The position numbers and the translations under genes are program-made. Below the pieces are notes generated by a model. It saw nothing but the letters and a program-made list of their open reading frames with translations. It made no database searches and was not told the origin of the DNA. Of a stretch of 64,000 nt of DNA, positions 36,328 through 44,823 are shown piece by piece. Each line of letters opens with the position of its first letter. The first letter of the stretch is position 1. Source of the stretch: Actinacidiphila guanduensis (lineage in GTDB: Bacteria > Actinomycetota > Actinomycetes > Streptomycetales > Streptomycetaceae); NCBI RefSeq assembly GCF_900103985.1, contig NZ_FNIE01000002.1:186001-250000 (forward strand), written 5' to 3'.

Positions 36328-37449
36328 TCAGCGGCGGGACATGTAGAGGTCGAGTGCCTTGTGGAGCAGCTTGTTGAGCGGGAAGTCCCACTCGCCCAAG
36401 TATTCGGCAGCCTGGCCGCCCGTGCCCACCTTGAACTGGATCAGGCCGAACAGGTGGTCCTTCTCGTCCAGCGAGTCGCTGATGCCGCGCAGGTCGTAGA
36501 CGCTGGCGCCCATGGCGTACGCGTCGCGCAGCATGCGCCACTGCATCGCGTTGGAGGGGCGCACCTCGCGCTTGTGGTTGGCCGAGGCGCCGTAGGAGTA
36601 CCAGACGTGCCGGCCGACGGTGAGCATGGTGGCCGCGGCCACCGCCTCGCCCTCGTGCATCGCCAGGTACAGCCGCATCCGGTTGGGGTCCTCGCCGTTG
36701 AGCGCGGTCCACATCCGCTGGAAGTACGACAGCGGGCGGGGGCGGAAGTGGTCGCGCGCGGCCGTCACCTCGTACAGGTTCTGCCAGACCGGCAGGTCGT
36801 CGTAGCCGCCCTGGATCACCTGGACGCCGGCCTTCTCGGCCTTCTTGATGTTGCGGCGCCACAGCTGGTTGAAGTTCTTCAGGATGTCGTCCAGCGAGCG
36901 GTTCTCCAGCGGCACTTGGTAGACGTAGCGCGGCTGCACGTCGCCGAAGCCGGCGCCGCCGTCCTCGCCCTGCTGCCAGCCCATCCGGCGCAGCCGCTCG
37001 GCCACCTCGAAGGCGCGCGGCTCGATGAAGGTGGCCTCCACGTCCCGCAGCCGCGTGACGTCGGGGTTGGCGATGCCGGACTTGACCGCGGTGGCGTCCC
37101 AGCGGCGGATGATCACCGGCGGGCCCATCTTCACGGTGAACGCGCCCTGCTGCTTGAGATGCCTGAGCATCGGCTGCAGCCACTCGTCCAGGTTGGGCGC
37201 GTACCAGTTGATCACCGGACCCTCGGGCAGGTAGGCCAGGTACCGCTTCACCTTGGGGATCTGGCGGTAGAGCACCAGGCCGACGCCGACGATCCGGCCG
37301 GTGGACTCGTCGATCCAGCCCAGGTTCTCCGAGCGCCACTCGTTCTTCACATCAGCCCATGCCGGGACCTGGCAGTGGCTCGCCGACGGCAGGCTCTGGA
37401 TGTACGCCAGATGCTGCTCGCGGGTGATGGTCCTCAGGGTCAGGCTCAT
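36328..37449 (-). CDS. femX: FemX-type peptidyltransferase (lipid II glycyltransferase)
   Basis: The 373-residue protein is a FemAB family member with two GNAT-like halves: MSLTLRTITREQHLAYIQSL, LPEGPVINWYAPNLDEWLQPM, the LWRRNIKKAEKAGVQV segment near residue 195 and the C-terminal ASVYDLRGISDSLDEKDHLFGLIQFKVG. In Streptomyces coelicolor the FemX at this position adds the branching glycine to the LL-diaminopimelate residue of peptidoglycan precursors and is essential. It uses glycyl-tRNA. Start ATG 37447-37449; downstream is the racemase-like gene. Confidence 0.9.
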   Translation of the reverse strand: MSLTLRTITREQHLAYIQSLPSASHCQVPAWADVKNEWRSENLGWIDESTGRIVGVGLVLYRQIPKVKRYLAYLPEGPVINWYAPNLDEWLQPMLRHLKQQGAFTVKMGPPVIIRRWDATAVKSGIANPDVTRLRDVEATFIEPRAFEVAERLRRMGWQQGEDGGAGFGDVQPRYVYQVPLENRSLDDILKNFNQLWRRNIKKAEKAGVQVIQGGYDDLPVWQNLYEVTAARDHFRPRPLSYFQRMWTALNGEDPNRMRLYLAMHEGEAVAAATMLTVGRHVWYSYGASANHKREVRPSNAMQWRMLRDAYAMGASVYDLRGISDSLDEKDHLFGLIQFKVGTGGQAAEYLGEWDFPLNKLLHKALDLYMSRR

Positions 37450-37590
37450 GCGGGGCGCTCCCCATGCTCACGACTGCCGGGTTTTCTGGCCCGAAGCCTA
37501 CTGCGAGGGGGGAGCGCCGCCGCTACTACCTGCGGTCCGGTGGCGCCCCCGGATGACGGTGCCGGGTACTGGGGCGGGTGCTGGGGCCGG

Positions 37591-37890
37591 TCAGGAGAAG
37601 CCGCCGTGCGCCATGCCGAGGTAGAAGCCGAGCGCGGCCATGCCCAGTCCGATGACGAAGGCGAACCGCTCGGCCGTGGTCGCCGACAGGTATTGGCCGA
37701 GGCCGCCGGTGATGATGCCCGCGAGCCCCGTCGCCGAGCTGGTCACGTGCAGGTGGTGGAAGCCGGCCGTGGCCACGGCGATCACGCCGAGCACCAGGGT
37801 GACGACGACCAGGGAGTTCTCCAGCGGATGGGGCCGGCCGTCGGTGTTGAAGGTGAGGTGGTGGGTACGTGCCGCTTGCTGTTGTGCCAT
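37591..37890 (-). CDS. Small membrane protein of unknown function
   Basis: The 99-residue protein has a short His-rich soluble N-terminus and two or three membrane segments (NSLVVVTLVLGVIAVATAGF, GLAGIITGGLGQYL, FAFVIGLGMAALGFYLG). No family name is recalled. The ATG at 37888-37890 follows GGAGGT at 7 nt, an excellent ribosome-binding site, which supports that it is real. It stands between femX and rpsF, divergent from rpsF. Confidence 0.75.
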   Translation of the reverse strand: MAQQQAARTHHLTFNTDGRPHPLENSLVVVTLVLGVIAVATAGFHHLHVTSSATGLAGIITGGLGQYLSATTAERFAFVIGLGMAALGFYLGMAHGGFS

Positions 37891-37973
37891 GGGGCACCTC
37901 CGTGACGGAGACGTGGCGCCGAGTAGCGCCCCTTCACCCGATGTATCCAGATTGGCGGCATAAGCGGACGGAT

Positions 37974-38003
37974 TTCAACCCGGGGGACGGAGCCGGGTAG
38001 GCT
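37974..38003 (+). promoter_or_regulatory. Candidate promoter of rpsF-ssb-rpsR-rplI
   Basis: TTCAAC (37974-37979), 18-bp spacer and TAGGCT (37998-38003), a -10 form common in streptomycetes. The leader to rpsF would be about 135 nt and could carry S6:S18 autoregulation, but I cannot draw the known structure with certainty. Confidence 0.45.
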
Positions 38004-38146
38004 GTACGGTCTGCACCGGTCTTTCGCCGGGTGACGGCGGCGCCGAGGGCTCTGTCAGTGGCCCGCGCTACCGTTGCGACGCAAGTACGACCCTCCTGCC
38101 ACGGAAACGCCGTGGCCGCCTGAGTCCAAAGGAGGTGGGTTCCCCT

Positions 38147-38437
38147 ATGCGTCATTACGAGCTCATGCTCATCCTCGACCCCGATCTCGAGGAGCGCGCC
38201 GTCGCCCCGCTGATCGAGTCCTTCCTGTCCGTCGTCCGCAACGGCGGCGGCAGCGTGGAGAAGGTCGACACCTGGGGCCGTCGCCGTCTCGCCTACGAGA
38301 TCAACAAGAAGCCCGAGGGCATCTACTCGGTCGTCGACCTCAAGGCCACGCCCGACGTCGTCAAGGAGCTGGACCGCCAGCTCAACCTGAACGAGTCGGT
38401 CATGCGGACCAAGGTCCTGCGTCCGGAACTCCACTAG
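38147..38437 (+). CDS. rpsF: 30S ribosomal protein S6
   Basis: The 96-residue protein [20 protein letters not shown]... with [24 protein letters not shown] is S6, which binds 16S rRNA as a complex with S18. The start ATG follows AAAGGAGGTGGG. It is the first gene of rpsF-ssb-rpsR-rplI. Confidence 0.98.
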   Translation: MRHYELMLILDPDLEERAVAPLIESFLSVVRNGGGSVEKVDTWGRRRLAYEINKKPEGIYSVVDLKATPDVVKELDRQLNLNESVMRTKVLRPELH

Positions 38438-38512
38438 CCGTACCGGTTCGCCGGGCCCGGACGTCCGAGCAGCGGCCAACAGCACTGCCCACAGCACTCG
38501 AGAGGTCATCCC

Positions 38513-39094
38513 ATGGCAGGCGAGACCGTCATCACGGTCGTCGGCAATCTCGTCGACGACCCCGAGCTGCGCTTCACCCCTTCGGGTGCCGCGGTCGCGA
38601 AGTTCCGCGTCGCGTCCACCCCCCGCACCTTCGACCGGCAGACCAACGAGTGGAAGGACGGCGAGAGCCTCTTCCTCACCTGCTCGGTCTGGCGGCAGGC
38701 GGCGGAGAACGTCGCCGAGTCCCTCCAGCGGGGCATGCGGGTCATCGTGCAGGGCCGCCTGAAGCAGCGGTCCTACGAGGACCGCGACGGCGTCAAGCGC
38801 ACGGTCTACGAGCTGGACGTCGACGAGGTCGGCGCCAGCCTGCGCAGCGCGACCGCCAAGGTCACCAAGACCAGCGGCGGTGGCGGGCGCGGCCAGCAGG
38901 GCGGCTACGGCGGTGGCAGCCAGGGCGGCGGCGGTGGCGGCGGCTGGGGTGGCCAGCAGGGCGGCGGCGGTGCTCCCGCCGACGACCCGTGGGCCACCAG
39001 CGCGCCGGCCGGCGGCGGCCAGGGCGGCGGAGGCGGCTGGGGCGGCGGCTCCGGCAACTCCGGCGGCGGCTACTCGGACGAGCCGCCCTTCTAA
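38513..39094 (+). CDS. ssb: Single-stranded DNA-binding protein
   Basis: The 193-residue protein has an OB-fold ([59 protein letters not shown]) over about 110 residues, a Gly-rich linker and the acidic tip SDEPPF used to recruit partner proteins. It coats single-stranded DNA at replication forks. Its place between rpsF and rpsR is standard. Confidence 0.97.
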   Translation: MAGETVITVVGNLVDDPELRFTPSGAAVAKFRVASTPRTFDRQTNEWKDGESLFLTCSVWRQAAENVAESLQRGMRVIVQGRLKQRSYEDRDGVKRTVYELDVDEVGASLRSATAKVTKTSGGGGRGQQGGYGGGSQGGGGGGGWGGQQGGGGAPADDPWATSAPAGGGQGGGGGWGGGSGNSGGGYSDEPPF

Positions 39095-39136
39095 GGGCGA
39101 CACCCTCACACTTCTTGATCGCATAGGAGAGACACC

Positions 39137-39373
39137 ATGGCCAAGCCGCCCCCGCGGAAGCCGAAGAAGAAGGTCTGCGCCTTCTGCAAGGACAAGACCG
39201 TCTACGTGGACTACAAGGACACGAACATGCTGCGGAAGTTCATTTCCGACCGCGGCAAGATCCGTGCCCGCCGGGTCACCGGCAACTGCACGCAGCACCA
39301 GCGCGACGTCGCCACCGCGGTGAAGAACAGCCGCGAGATGGCGCTGCTGCCGTACACCTCGACGGCTCGCTAA
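39137..39373 (+). CDS. rpsR: 30S ribosomal protein S18 (zinc-ribbon form)
   Basis: The 78-residue protein has CAFCKD near residues 14-19 and [22 protein letters not shown]. The cysteines and histidine mark the zinc-binding (C+) S18 form; many streptomycetes also have a zinc-free paralogue elsewhere that is used under zinc starvation. It pairs with S6 on the ribosome platform. Confidence 0.97.
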   Translation: MAKPPPRKPKKKVCAFCKDKTVYVDYKDTNMLRKFISDRGKIRARRVTGNCTQHQRDVATAVKNSREMALLPYTSTAR

Positions 39374-39390
39374 GGAGAGGGTGACCGACC

Positions 39391-39840
39391 ATGTCCAAGA
39401 TCATCCTCACCAACGAGGTCAGTGGCCTCGGCGCTGCCGGCGACGTCGTGGACGTCAAGCCGGGTTACGCGCGCAACTACCTGATCCCGCGCGGCTTCGC
39501 CATCGCGTGGACCAAGGGTGGCGAGAAGGACGTCGAGCAGATCCGCCGCGCCCGCCGCATCCGCGAGATCCACTCGCTGGAGGACGCGAACGCCGTCAAG
39601 GCCCAGCTGCAGGCCGTCAAGGTCAAGCTGAGCACCCGCGCCGGCGGCACCGGCCGCCTCTTCGGCTCGATCACCCCGGCGGACATCGCCGCGGCGATCA
39701 AGGCCGCGGGCGGTCCGGTGGTCGACAAGCGCCGGGTCGAGGTCGCGGTGCCGATCAAGACGCTCGGCGCCCACAAGGTGTCGGTGCGGCTGCACCCCGA
39801 GGTCGAGGCCGTCCTCGACCTGGAGGTCGTGGCCGCGTAA
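39391..39840 (+). CDS. rplI: 50S ribosomal protein L9
   Basis: The 149-residue protein begins [23 protein letters not shown] with [20 protein letters not shown], the RNA-binding N-domain, then the long helix and the C-domain [19 protein letters not shown]. Last gene of the operon, followed by parS and a terminator. Confidence 0.97.
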   Translation: MSKIILTNEVSGLGAAGDVVDVKPGYARNYLIPRGFAIAWTKGGEKDVEQIRRARRIREIHSLEDANAVKAQLQAVKVKLSTRAGGTGRLFGSITPADIAAAIKAAGGPVVDKRRVEVAVPIKTLGAHKVSVRLHPEVEAVLDLEVVAA

Positions 39841-39852
39841 CGCGCCGCTTTT

Positions 39853-39866
39853 GTTCCACGTGGAAC
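39853..39866. other. parS: parS site after rplI
   Basis: GTTCCACGTGGAAC, 12 bp after the rplI stop and directly before the terminator stem at 39870. Confidence 0.92.
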
Positions 39867-39869
39867 ACG

Positions 39870-39904
39870 AAGGGCCGGATCCCCTGTGCAGGGCTCCGGC
39901 CCTT
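39870..39904 (+). terminator. Terminator of rpsF-rplI
   Basis: AAGGGCCGGA (39870-39879) pairs with TCCGGCCCTT (39895-39904), followed by TTCGTG. The run of four T across the end makes this the most classical terminator in the window. Confidence 0.8.
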
Positions 39905-39954
39905 TTCGTGTGCGGGTTCATGCGGGGATTTCGTATGCGGGTTTCGTGTACGGG
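39903..39954. repeat. Short imperfect tandem repeat between rplI and the MATE gene
   Basis: About four degenerate copies of a 12-14 bp unit resembling TTTCGTATGCGGG follow the terminator. They are non-coding. Confidence 0.4.
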
Positions 39955-40062
39955 CCGGGCTCGTGGCGGCGGGGTGGGGTTCGGGCCTTCGGGATGTGGG
40001 GCCTCGCCGCTTGTGGCAACGCGCCTGCGGTCAGCGGGGTGGAGTGGGCAACGCGGACGCGG

Positions 40063-41451
40063 TCAGCGGGTCGCGCCCGTGACCACCCAGCGGCCCGAGC
40101 GGGAGCGCAGCACCAGGGCCACGAGCCGGGTGAGCATCATCAGGCCCATCGCCCACCACAGCGCGGTCAGCCCGCCGCCGAGCACGGGCACGCAGAAGGC
40201 CGCGGGGGCGAAGACGGCGAGGGTCACCAGCATCGACCAGGCGAGGTAGGGGCCGTCCCCGGCGCCCATGAGCACGCCGTCGAGCACGAAGACCACACCG
40301 CAGACCGGCTGGGCGAGGGCGACCACCAGCAGGGCGGCCGCCAGCGCGTGCCGTACGGCCGGGTCGTCGCTGAAGACGGGGCCGATCAGCGGCCGGGCGG
40401 CCACCACCAGCACCCCGAGCACGGCGCCGCAGGCCAGACCCCACTGGACCATGCGGGTGCAGGCGGCACGGGCCCCGGTGGGATCGCCGGCACCGAGGTA
40501 GCGGCCGATGATGGCCTGGCCGGCGATCGCTATCGCGTCCAGGGCGAAGGCGAGCAGCGACCAGACGGTGAGGGTGATCTGGTGGGCGGCGATCTCGGTG
40601 TCGCCGAGCCGGGCCGCCACGGCCGTGGCGATCATCAGCACCGCGCGCAGACTGATCGTCCGCACCAGCAGCGGCACGCCGGCCCGGGCGCAAGCGCGGA
40701 TGCCGGCCGCGTCCGGGCGCAGCATCGCCCGCCACGTGTCCGGCGTACGGTGGCGGGCACCGCGGATCACCATGGTGAGGTAGGCCGCGGCCATGGCGTT
40801 CTGGGCGATCACCGTGCCCCAGGCGGAACCGGCGATGCCGAGGCCGGCGCCGTAAACGAGGGTCACGTTGAGGCCGGCGTTCGCGGTGAAGCCGGCGACG
40901 GCGACGTAGAGCGGGGTGCGGGTGTCCTGCAGGCCGCGCAGCACGCCGGTGGCGGCGAGCACGACGAGCATGGCGGGCATGCCGAGCGAGCTGATCCGCA
41001 GATAGCTCGCCGCGTACGGGGCCGCGGTGTGGGACGCGCCGAAGAGGTGGACGAGGCCGGGGGCGGTGGGCAGCACCACCGCGATCAGCAGGGCGCCGAG
41101 CAGCAGGGCGAGCCAGATGCCGTCCATGCCCTGGCGCAGGGCCGCGGGCAGGTCGCCGGCGCCGACCCGGCGGGCCACCGCGGCGGTGGTGGCGTAGGCG
41201 AGGAAGACGAAGATGTTGACGGCGGTGGTGAGCAGGGCGGCCGCCACGCCGAGCCCGGCGAGTTCGGCGGTGCCGAGATGGCCGACAACCGCGCTGTCGA
41301 CCATCACGAAGAGGGGTTCGGCCACCAGGGCGCCGAAGGCGGGCAGTGCGAGGGCGAGGATCTCGCGGTCGTGGCGGCGGCGGACCGCCGCGGGAAGGCG
41401 GTCGGGCCGTTGCGGCAGGGGCGGACCGGCGACCGGCTTCACAGGGCTCAC
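40063..41451 (-). CDS. MATE family efflux transporter (DinF-like)
   Basis: The protein has about 12 hydrophobic segments and the MATE pattern REILALALPAFGALVAEPLF, VMVDSAVVGHLGTAELAGLG and, in the second half, NAGLNVTLVYGAGLGIAGSAWGT. It probably exports drugs or metabolites using a proton or sodium gradient. The start is uncertain: GTG 41449-41451 (462 residues) is given; GTG 41440-41442 is also possible. An upstream TTG at 41485 is disfavoured because a DnaA box lies at 41467-41475. Divergent from dnaB. Confidence 0.87.
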   Translation of the reverse strand: MSPVKPVAGPPLPQRPDRLPAAVRRRHDREILALALPAFGALVAEPLFVMVDSAVVGHLGTAELAGLGVAAALLTTAVNIFVFLAYATTAAVARRVGAGDLPAALRQGMDGIWLALLLGALLIAVVLPTAPGLVHLFGASHTAAPYAASYLRISSLGMPAMLVVLAATGVLRGLQDTRTPLYVAVAGFTANAGLNVTLVYGAGLGIAGSAWGTVIAQNAMAAAYLTMVIRGARHRTPDTWRAMLRPDAAGIRACARAGVPLLVRTISLRAVLMIATAVAARLGDTEIAAHQITLTVWSLLAFALDAIAIAGQAIIGRYLGAGDPTGARAACTRMVQWGLACGAVLGVLVVAARPLIGPVFSDDPAVRHALAAALLVVALAQPVCGVVFVLDGVLMGAGDGPYLAWSMLVTLAVFAPAAFCVPVLGGGLTALWWAMGLMMLTRLVALVLRSRSGRWVVTGATR

Positions 41452-41640
41452 GGGGATACAGCGTAACCGTCCACAAGTAACAGGCAAATACCATCCTGGG
41501 TCATTACTTGCGACTGCGCAGCGTGATCTCCTCCGTGTCGTTTGTCATGATCTTGTATCGGGGGCGGAAGTTTTTCTCCTGCACAGGCTATGGACGAAGA
41601 AGCCGCAGCTCATGGGCGCTTTTCCGGTGGGCGGCGCGGC

Positions 41641-41729
41641 TTGTCCACAGGCCCGTCCCAAGGACTGTGCACAGGTTGGAGGCAGTTCTCCACAGGTATG
41701 TCGCCGCCGTCCACACCCCCTGTGGATAA
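41641..41729. promoter_or_regulatory. Cluster of five DnaA boxes upstream of dnaB
   Basis: In 89 bp: TTGTCCACA (41641-41649), TGTGCACAG (41666-41674), TTCTCCACA (41686-41694), CCGTCCACA (41707-41715) and TGTGGATAA (41721-41729, reverse of TTATCCACA). Four match the Streptomyces consensus exactly. A further exact box CCGTCCACA stands at 41467-41475. The density equals that of oriC. Confidence 0.85.
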
Positions 41730-41734
41730 CCGGC

Positions 41735-41763
41735 TTGGTCCGCACCGCGCGGGGGCCTAGCGT
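41735..41763 (+). promoter_or_regulatory. Candidate dnaB promoter
   Basis: TTGGTC (41735-41740), 17-bp spacer and TAGCGT (41758-41763). The -35 begins 6 bp after the last DnaA box, so bound DnaA would touch or overlap RNA polymerase. Confidence 0.5.
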
Positions 41764-41905
41764 GGAGCCCCCGACCCGCCCCGCGCGACCACCGGGAGCT
41801 TTGAGGACGAAGGGTGAAGTCGCCGCGGGACGGCGGCGGCGCCGTGAAAGAGTGGCACCCACGCGAGGTCCCGGCGGACCCGCCGGACGGGAGGAGGTGG
41901 CGGTA

Positions 41906-43354
41906 ATGAGCCAACCCGAACCCGCCGACGACCGCTGGGGCGACCGCGCGACCGAGGAGCGCCCGGGGGTCAGCCCCTTCCGCAAGCGCGGCCCCGGCCA
42001 GGACGAGGGCCGCTTCGCCGAGAACGGCGGCTTCGAGCGGGTGCCGCCGCAGGACCTGGACGCCGAGCAGTCGGTGCTCGGCGGCATGCTCCTGTCCAAG
42101 GACGCGATCGCCGACGTCGTGGAGGTGCTCAAGGGCGCCGACTTCTACCGCCCGGCACACGAGACGATCTACAACGCGATCCTCGACCTGTACGCCCGCG
42201 GCGAGCCCGCCGACCCGATCACCACCGCCGCCGAACTCACCAAGCGCGGCGAGATCGCCCGCATCGGCGGCGCCCCTTACCTGCACACCCTCGTCAACGC
42301 GGTGCCCACGGCGGCGAACGCGGAGTTCTACGCCGAGATCGTGCACGAACGGGCCGTGCTGCGCCGCCTGGTGGAAGCCGGCACCCGCATCACCCAGATG
42401 GGGTACGCGGCAGACGGCGACGTGGACGAGATCGTCAACAACGCGCAGGCCGAGATCTACGCGGTCACCGAGCAGCGCACCTCGGAGGACTACCTCCCGC
42501 TCAGTGACATCATGGAGGGCGCGCTCGACGAGATCGAGGCGATCGGCTCGCGCAGCGGCCAGATGTCCGGCGTCCCCACCGGCTTCACCGACCTGGACTC
42601 CCTCACCAACGGCCTCCACCCCGGCCAGATGATCGTCATCGCGGCCCGTCCGGCGATGGGCAAGTCCACGCTCGCGCTGGACTTCGCGCGGACGTGCTCG
42701 ATCGCGAACAAGATGCCGAGCGTCATCTTCTCGCTGGAGATGGGGCGCAACGAGATCGCGATGCGGCTGCTGTCGGCGGAGGCGCGGGTGGCGCTGCACC
42801 ACATGCGTTCGGGCACGATGACGGACGACGACTGGACGAAGGTGGCCCGGCGGATGTCGGACGTCACCGAGGCGCCGCTCTACATCGACGACTCGCCGAA
42901 CCTGTCGATGATGGAGATCCGGGCCAAGTGCCGCCGGCTCAAGCAGCGCAACGACCTGCGGCTGGTGGTCATCGACTACCTCCAGCTGATGCAGTCCGGC
43001 GGCTCGCGCCGCCCCGAGAGCCGCCAGCAGGAGGTCTCGGACATGTCCCGCAACCTCAAGCTCCTCGCCAAGGAGCTGGAGGTCCCGGTGATCGCCCTCT
43101 CCCAGCTCAACCGCGGCCCCGAGCAGCGCACCGACAAGAAGCCGATGGTCTCCGACCTGCGCGAGTCGGGCTCCATCGAGCAGGACGCCGACATGGTGAT
43201 CCTCCTCCACCGCGAGGACGCCTACGAGAAGGAGTCCCCCCGCGCGGGCGAGGCCGACCTGATCGTCGCCAAACACCGCAACGGCCCCACCGCCACGATC
43301 ACGGTCGCCTTCCAGGGCCACTACTCCCGCTTCGTCGACATGGCCCAGACGTGA
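41906..43354 (+). CDS. dnaB: Replicative DNA helicase DnaB
   Basis: The 482-residue protein has the N-terminal DnaB domain (VPPQDLDAEQSVLGGMLLSK, EPADPITTAAELTKRGE) and the RecA-type helicase domain with Walker A ARPAMGKSTLALDFA (about residue 244), VVIDYLQLMQ and SDLRESGSIEQDADMVILLHRE. No intein interrupts it. It unwinds DNA ahead of the fork and is the partner of DciA. The ATG follows GGGAGGAGG. A DnaA-box cluster lies upstream. Confidence 0.97.
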   Translation: MSQPEPADDRWGDRATEERPGVSPFRKRGPGQDEGRFAENGGFERVPPQDLDAEQSVLGGMLLSKDAIADVVEVLKGADFYRPAHETIYNAILDLYARGEPADPITTAAELTKRGEIARIGGAPYLHTLVNAVPTAANAEFYAEIVHERAVLRRLVEAGTRITQMGYAADGDVDEIVNNAQAEIYAVTEQRTSEDYLPLSDIMEGALDEIEAIGSRSGQMSGVPTGFTDLDSLTNGLHPGQMIVIAARPAMGKSTLALDFARTCSIANKMPSVIFSLEMGRNEIAMRLLSAEARVALHHMRSGTMTDDDWTKVARRMSDVTEAPLYIDDSPNLSMMEIRAKCRRLKQRNDLRLVVIDYLQLMQSGGSRRPESRQQEVSDMSRNLKLLAKELEVPVIALSQLNRGPEQRTDKKPMVSDLRESGSIEQDADMVILLHREDAYEKESPRAGEADLIVAKHRNGPTATITVAFQGHYSRFVDMAQT

Positions 43355-43676
43355 GCCGGCCTGTCGGTTCCGCGTCTGAGTGACCCTTTCCGCGTCGCTG
43401 TGTCCTCATCGCGGCGCCGGCCGCCGACGCTCAACGGATTCCTCGCAGGAACCGGCCTCACCCTCGGAGGACCGAACCGGGTTCACGACACGGAAGTCGG
43501 CCGGTCGGGCCAGAAGACCAGTGGGCCGTTGGCCACCTGAGGCGTAGGGCGAAGTCGACTTGGGGGCGGAGTCCACCCGGCCACTTGAGGAACAGAATCA
43601 AAATGGTTACGCTTCTTTCAGGCTATGAGCCATCGGTCACCCGGCCGATCGGTGAGGTCGAGGTGAGGAGCGGGCC
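43355..43676. other. 322-bp gap between dnaB and the oxidoreductase gene
   Basis: No clear gene. On the plus strand, about 43413-43541 reads as an open stretch ending in GLTLGGPNRVHDTEVGRSG...LAT and a stop, but it has no identified family. Bases 43594-43626 are relatively AT-rich and may contain the promoter of the oxidoreductase gene. See findings. Confidence 0.4.
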
Positions 43677-44666
43677 ATGCGCGCGATCGAATACGACCGG
43701 TTCGGCGGCTATGACGTACTGGAGCTGCGCGAGAGGCCCCGGCCGGTGCCCACCGAGGGGCAGGTGCTCGTCAGGATGTCGGTGGCCGGGGTCAACCCGC
43801 TGGACGAGACCGTGCGTTCGGGAAAGCTCGCACCCGCCCTGCACAAGCCGCTGCCGATCCGGCCGGGTGGCTTCGGTGTGGGGCGGGTCGAGGAGCCCGG
43901 CGCCTCGGGGCTGGCCGCAGGTGACCGTGTCGTGCTGAGCGGAGGACGGTACGGGGTGAGCACCGACGGTTCGTGGGCCGAGTACATCGCGGTCGACGCG
44001 GCCCATCTGCTGCCGATCCCGGACGGCGTCGACGACGAGACCGCCGCCGCGCTGACCACCGGCGCCGGTTACCTGACCGCTTACCTGGCGCTGAAGGAGC
44101 TGGCGGGTTTCCGCAGCGGCCGGAGCGTACTGGCGCCGGGCGTCGGCGGTGCGGTCGGCCAGGGCGGCGTGGAGGTCGCCCGTGTCCTGGGCGCGTCGCA
44201 GGCCATCACCACGGCCACCACCGCCGAGAAGGCGGAACTGGGCCGGACCGCAGGGTATGAGGTCATCGACCTCACGCAGGAGTCGCTGCGTGAAGGGGTG
44301 GCGCGGCTGACCGACGGCAACGGCGTGGACATCGTGCTGGACGGCATCGGGGGTTCGGTCACCGGGGAGGCACTCGGCTCGTTGGCCGTGGACGGCACCC
44401 TCGTCAGCATCGGCTACGCGGCTGGAGTGCGTGCCGAGATCAACGTGACCGACCTGATTTGGAAGAACGCCCACATCCACGGATTCAGGTTCGCCCTGTT
44501 CACCCCCGAGCAGGTCAACGCCGCCAACGCGGCCCTGCTCGACCTGGTCGCACAGGGTGAGCTCCACCCGAAGGTGGCGCAGGTCTTCCCGCTGGAGAAG
44601 GCTTTCGAGGCGCAGCGCCTGCTGGCCGAGGGCGGCCCCTTCGGCCGCGTCCTGCTCGCTCTGTGA
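43677..44666 (+). CDS. Zinc-independent medium-chain oxidoreductase (quinone oxidoreductase-like)
   Basis: The 329-residue protein has an MDR N-domain (MRAIEYDRFGGYDVLELRERPRPVP, VRMSVAGVNPLDETVRSGK) and a nucleotide-binding half with SVLAPGVGGAVGQGGVEVARVLG (about residues 143-165), which replaces the usual AAAGGVG motif. The zinc-binding cysteines of alcohol dehydrogenases are absent. It probably reduces quinones or enones with NADPH. Start ATG 43677 with GAGGAG upstream. Accessory gene in the region downstream of dnaB. Confidence 0.87.
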   Translation: MRAIEYDRFGGYDVLELRERPRPVPTEGQVLVRMSVAGVNPLDETVRSGKLAPALHKPLPIRPGGFGVGRVEEPGASGLAAGDRVVLSGGRYGVSTDGSWAEYIAVDAAHLLPIPDGVDDETAAALTTGAGYLTAYLALKELAGFRSGRSVLAPGVGGAVGQGGVEVARVLGASQAITTATTAEKAELGRTAGYEVIDLTQESLREGVARLTDGNGVDIVLDGIGGSVTGEALGSLAVDGTLVSIGYAAGVRAEINVTDLIWKNAHIHGFRFALFTPEQVNAANAALLDLVAQGELHPKVAQVFPLEKAFEAQRLLAEGGPFGRVLLAL

Positions 44667-44708
44667 CCCAGCGCGCCGCCGCGGGCCGACACGGCGGGCG
44701 CCAGAGCG
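44657..44708. terminator. Candidate bidirectional terminator between the oxidoreductase and nucleotidyltransferase genes
   Basis: CGCTCTG (44657-44663) can pair with CAGAGCG (44702-44708), and GCGCGCCGCCG with CGGCGGGCGC inside (one bulge). It overlaps the stop codon of the oxidoreductase gene, and two convergent genes flank it. Confidence 0.4.
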
Positions 44709-44823
44709 CCAAGGGGGGCCTGACGGGCACGTCGGCAGCGTGACCCTCGCGGCAGGCGGCGGGCTCGGCGGGGTGCTGCCGGGAGGCGGGAGTGGGCGGT
44801 GGCGGATCGGTGCCGCGTCTGCG

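Larger units (their letters stand above)
41452..41905. other. Divergent MATE/dnaB region
   Basis: The 454 bp carry an isolated DnaA box (41467-41475), a cluster of five boxes (41641-41729), a candidate dnaB promoter (41735-41763) and a GC-rich leader of about 135 nt to the dnaB start. I see no gene. Confidence 0.8.

Noticed and set aside
41485..41487. TTG as start of the MATE transporter
   Set aside because: It would add residues without similarity and place a DnaA box in the coding region; GTG codons at 41451 or 41442 fit better.
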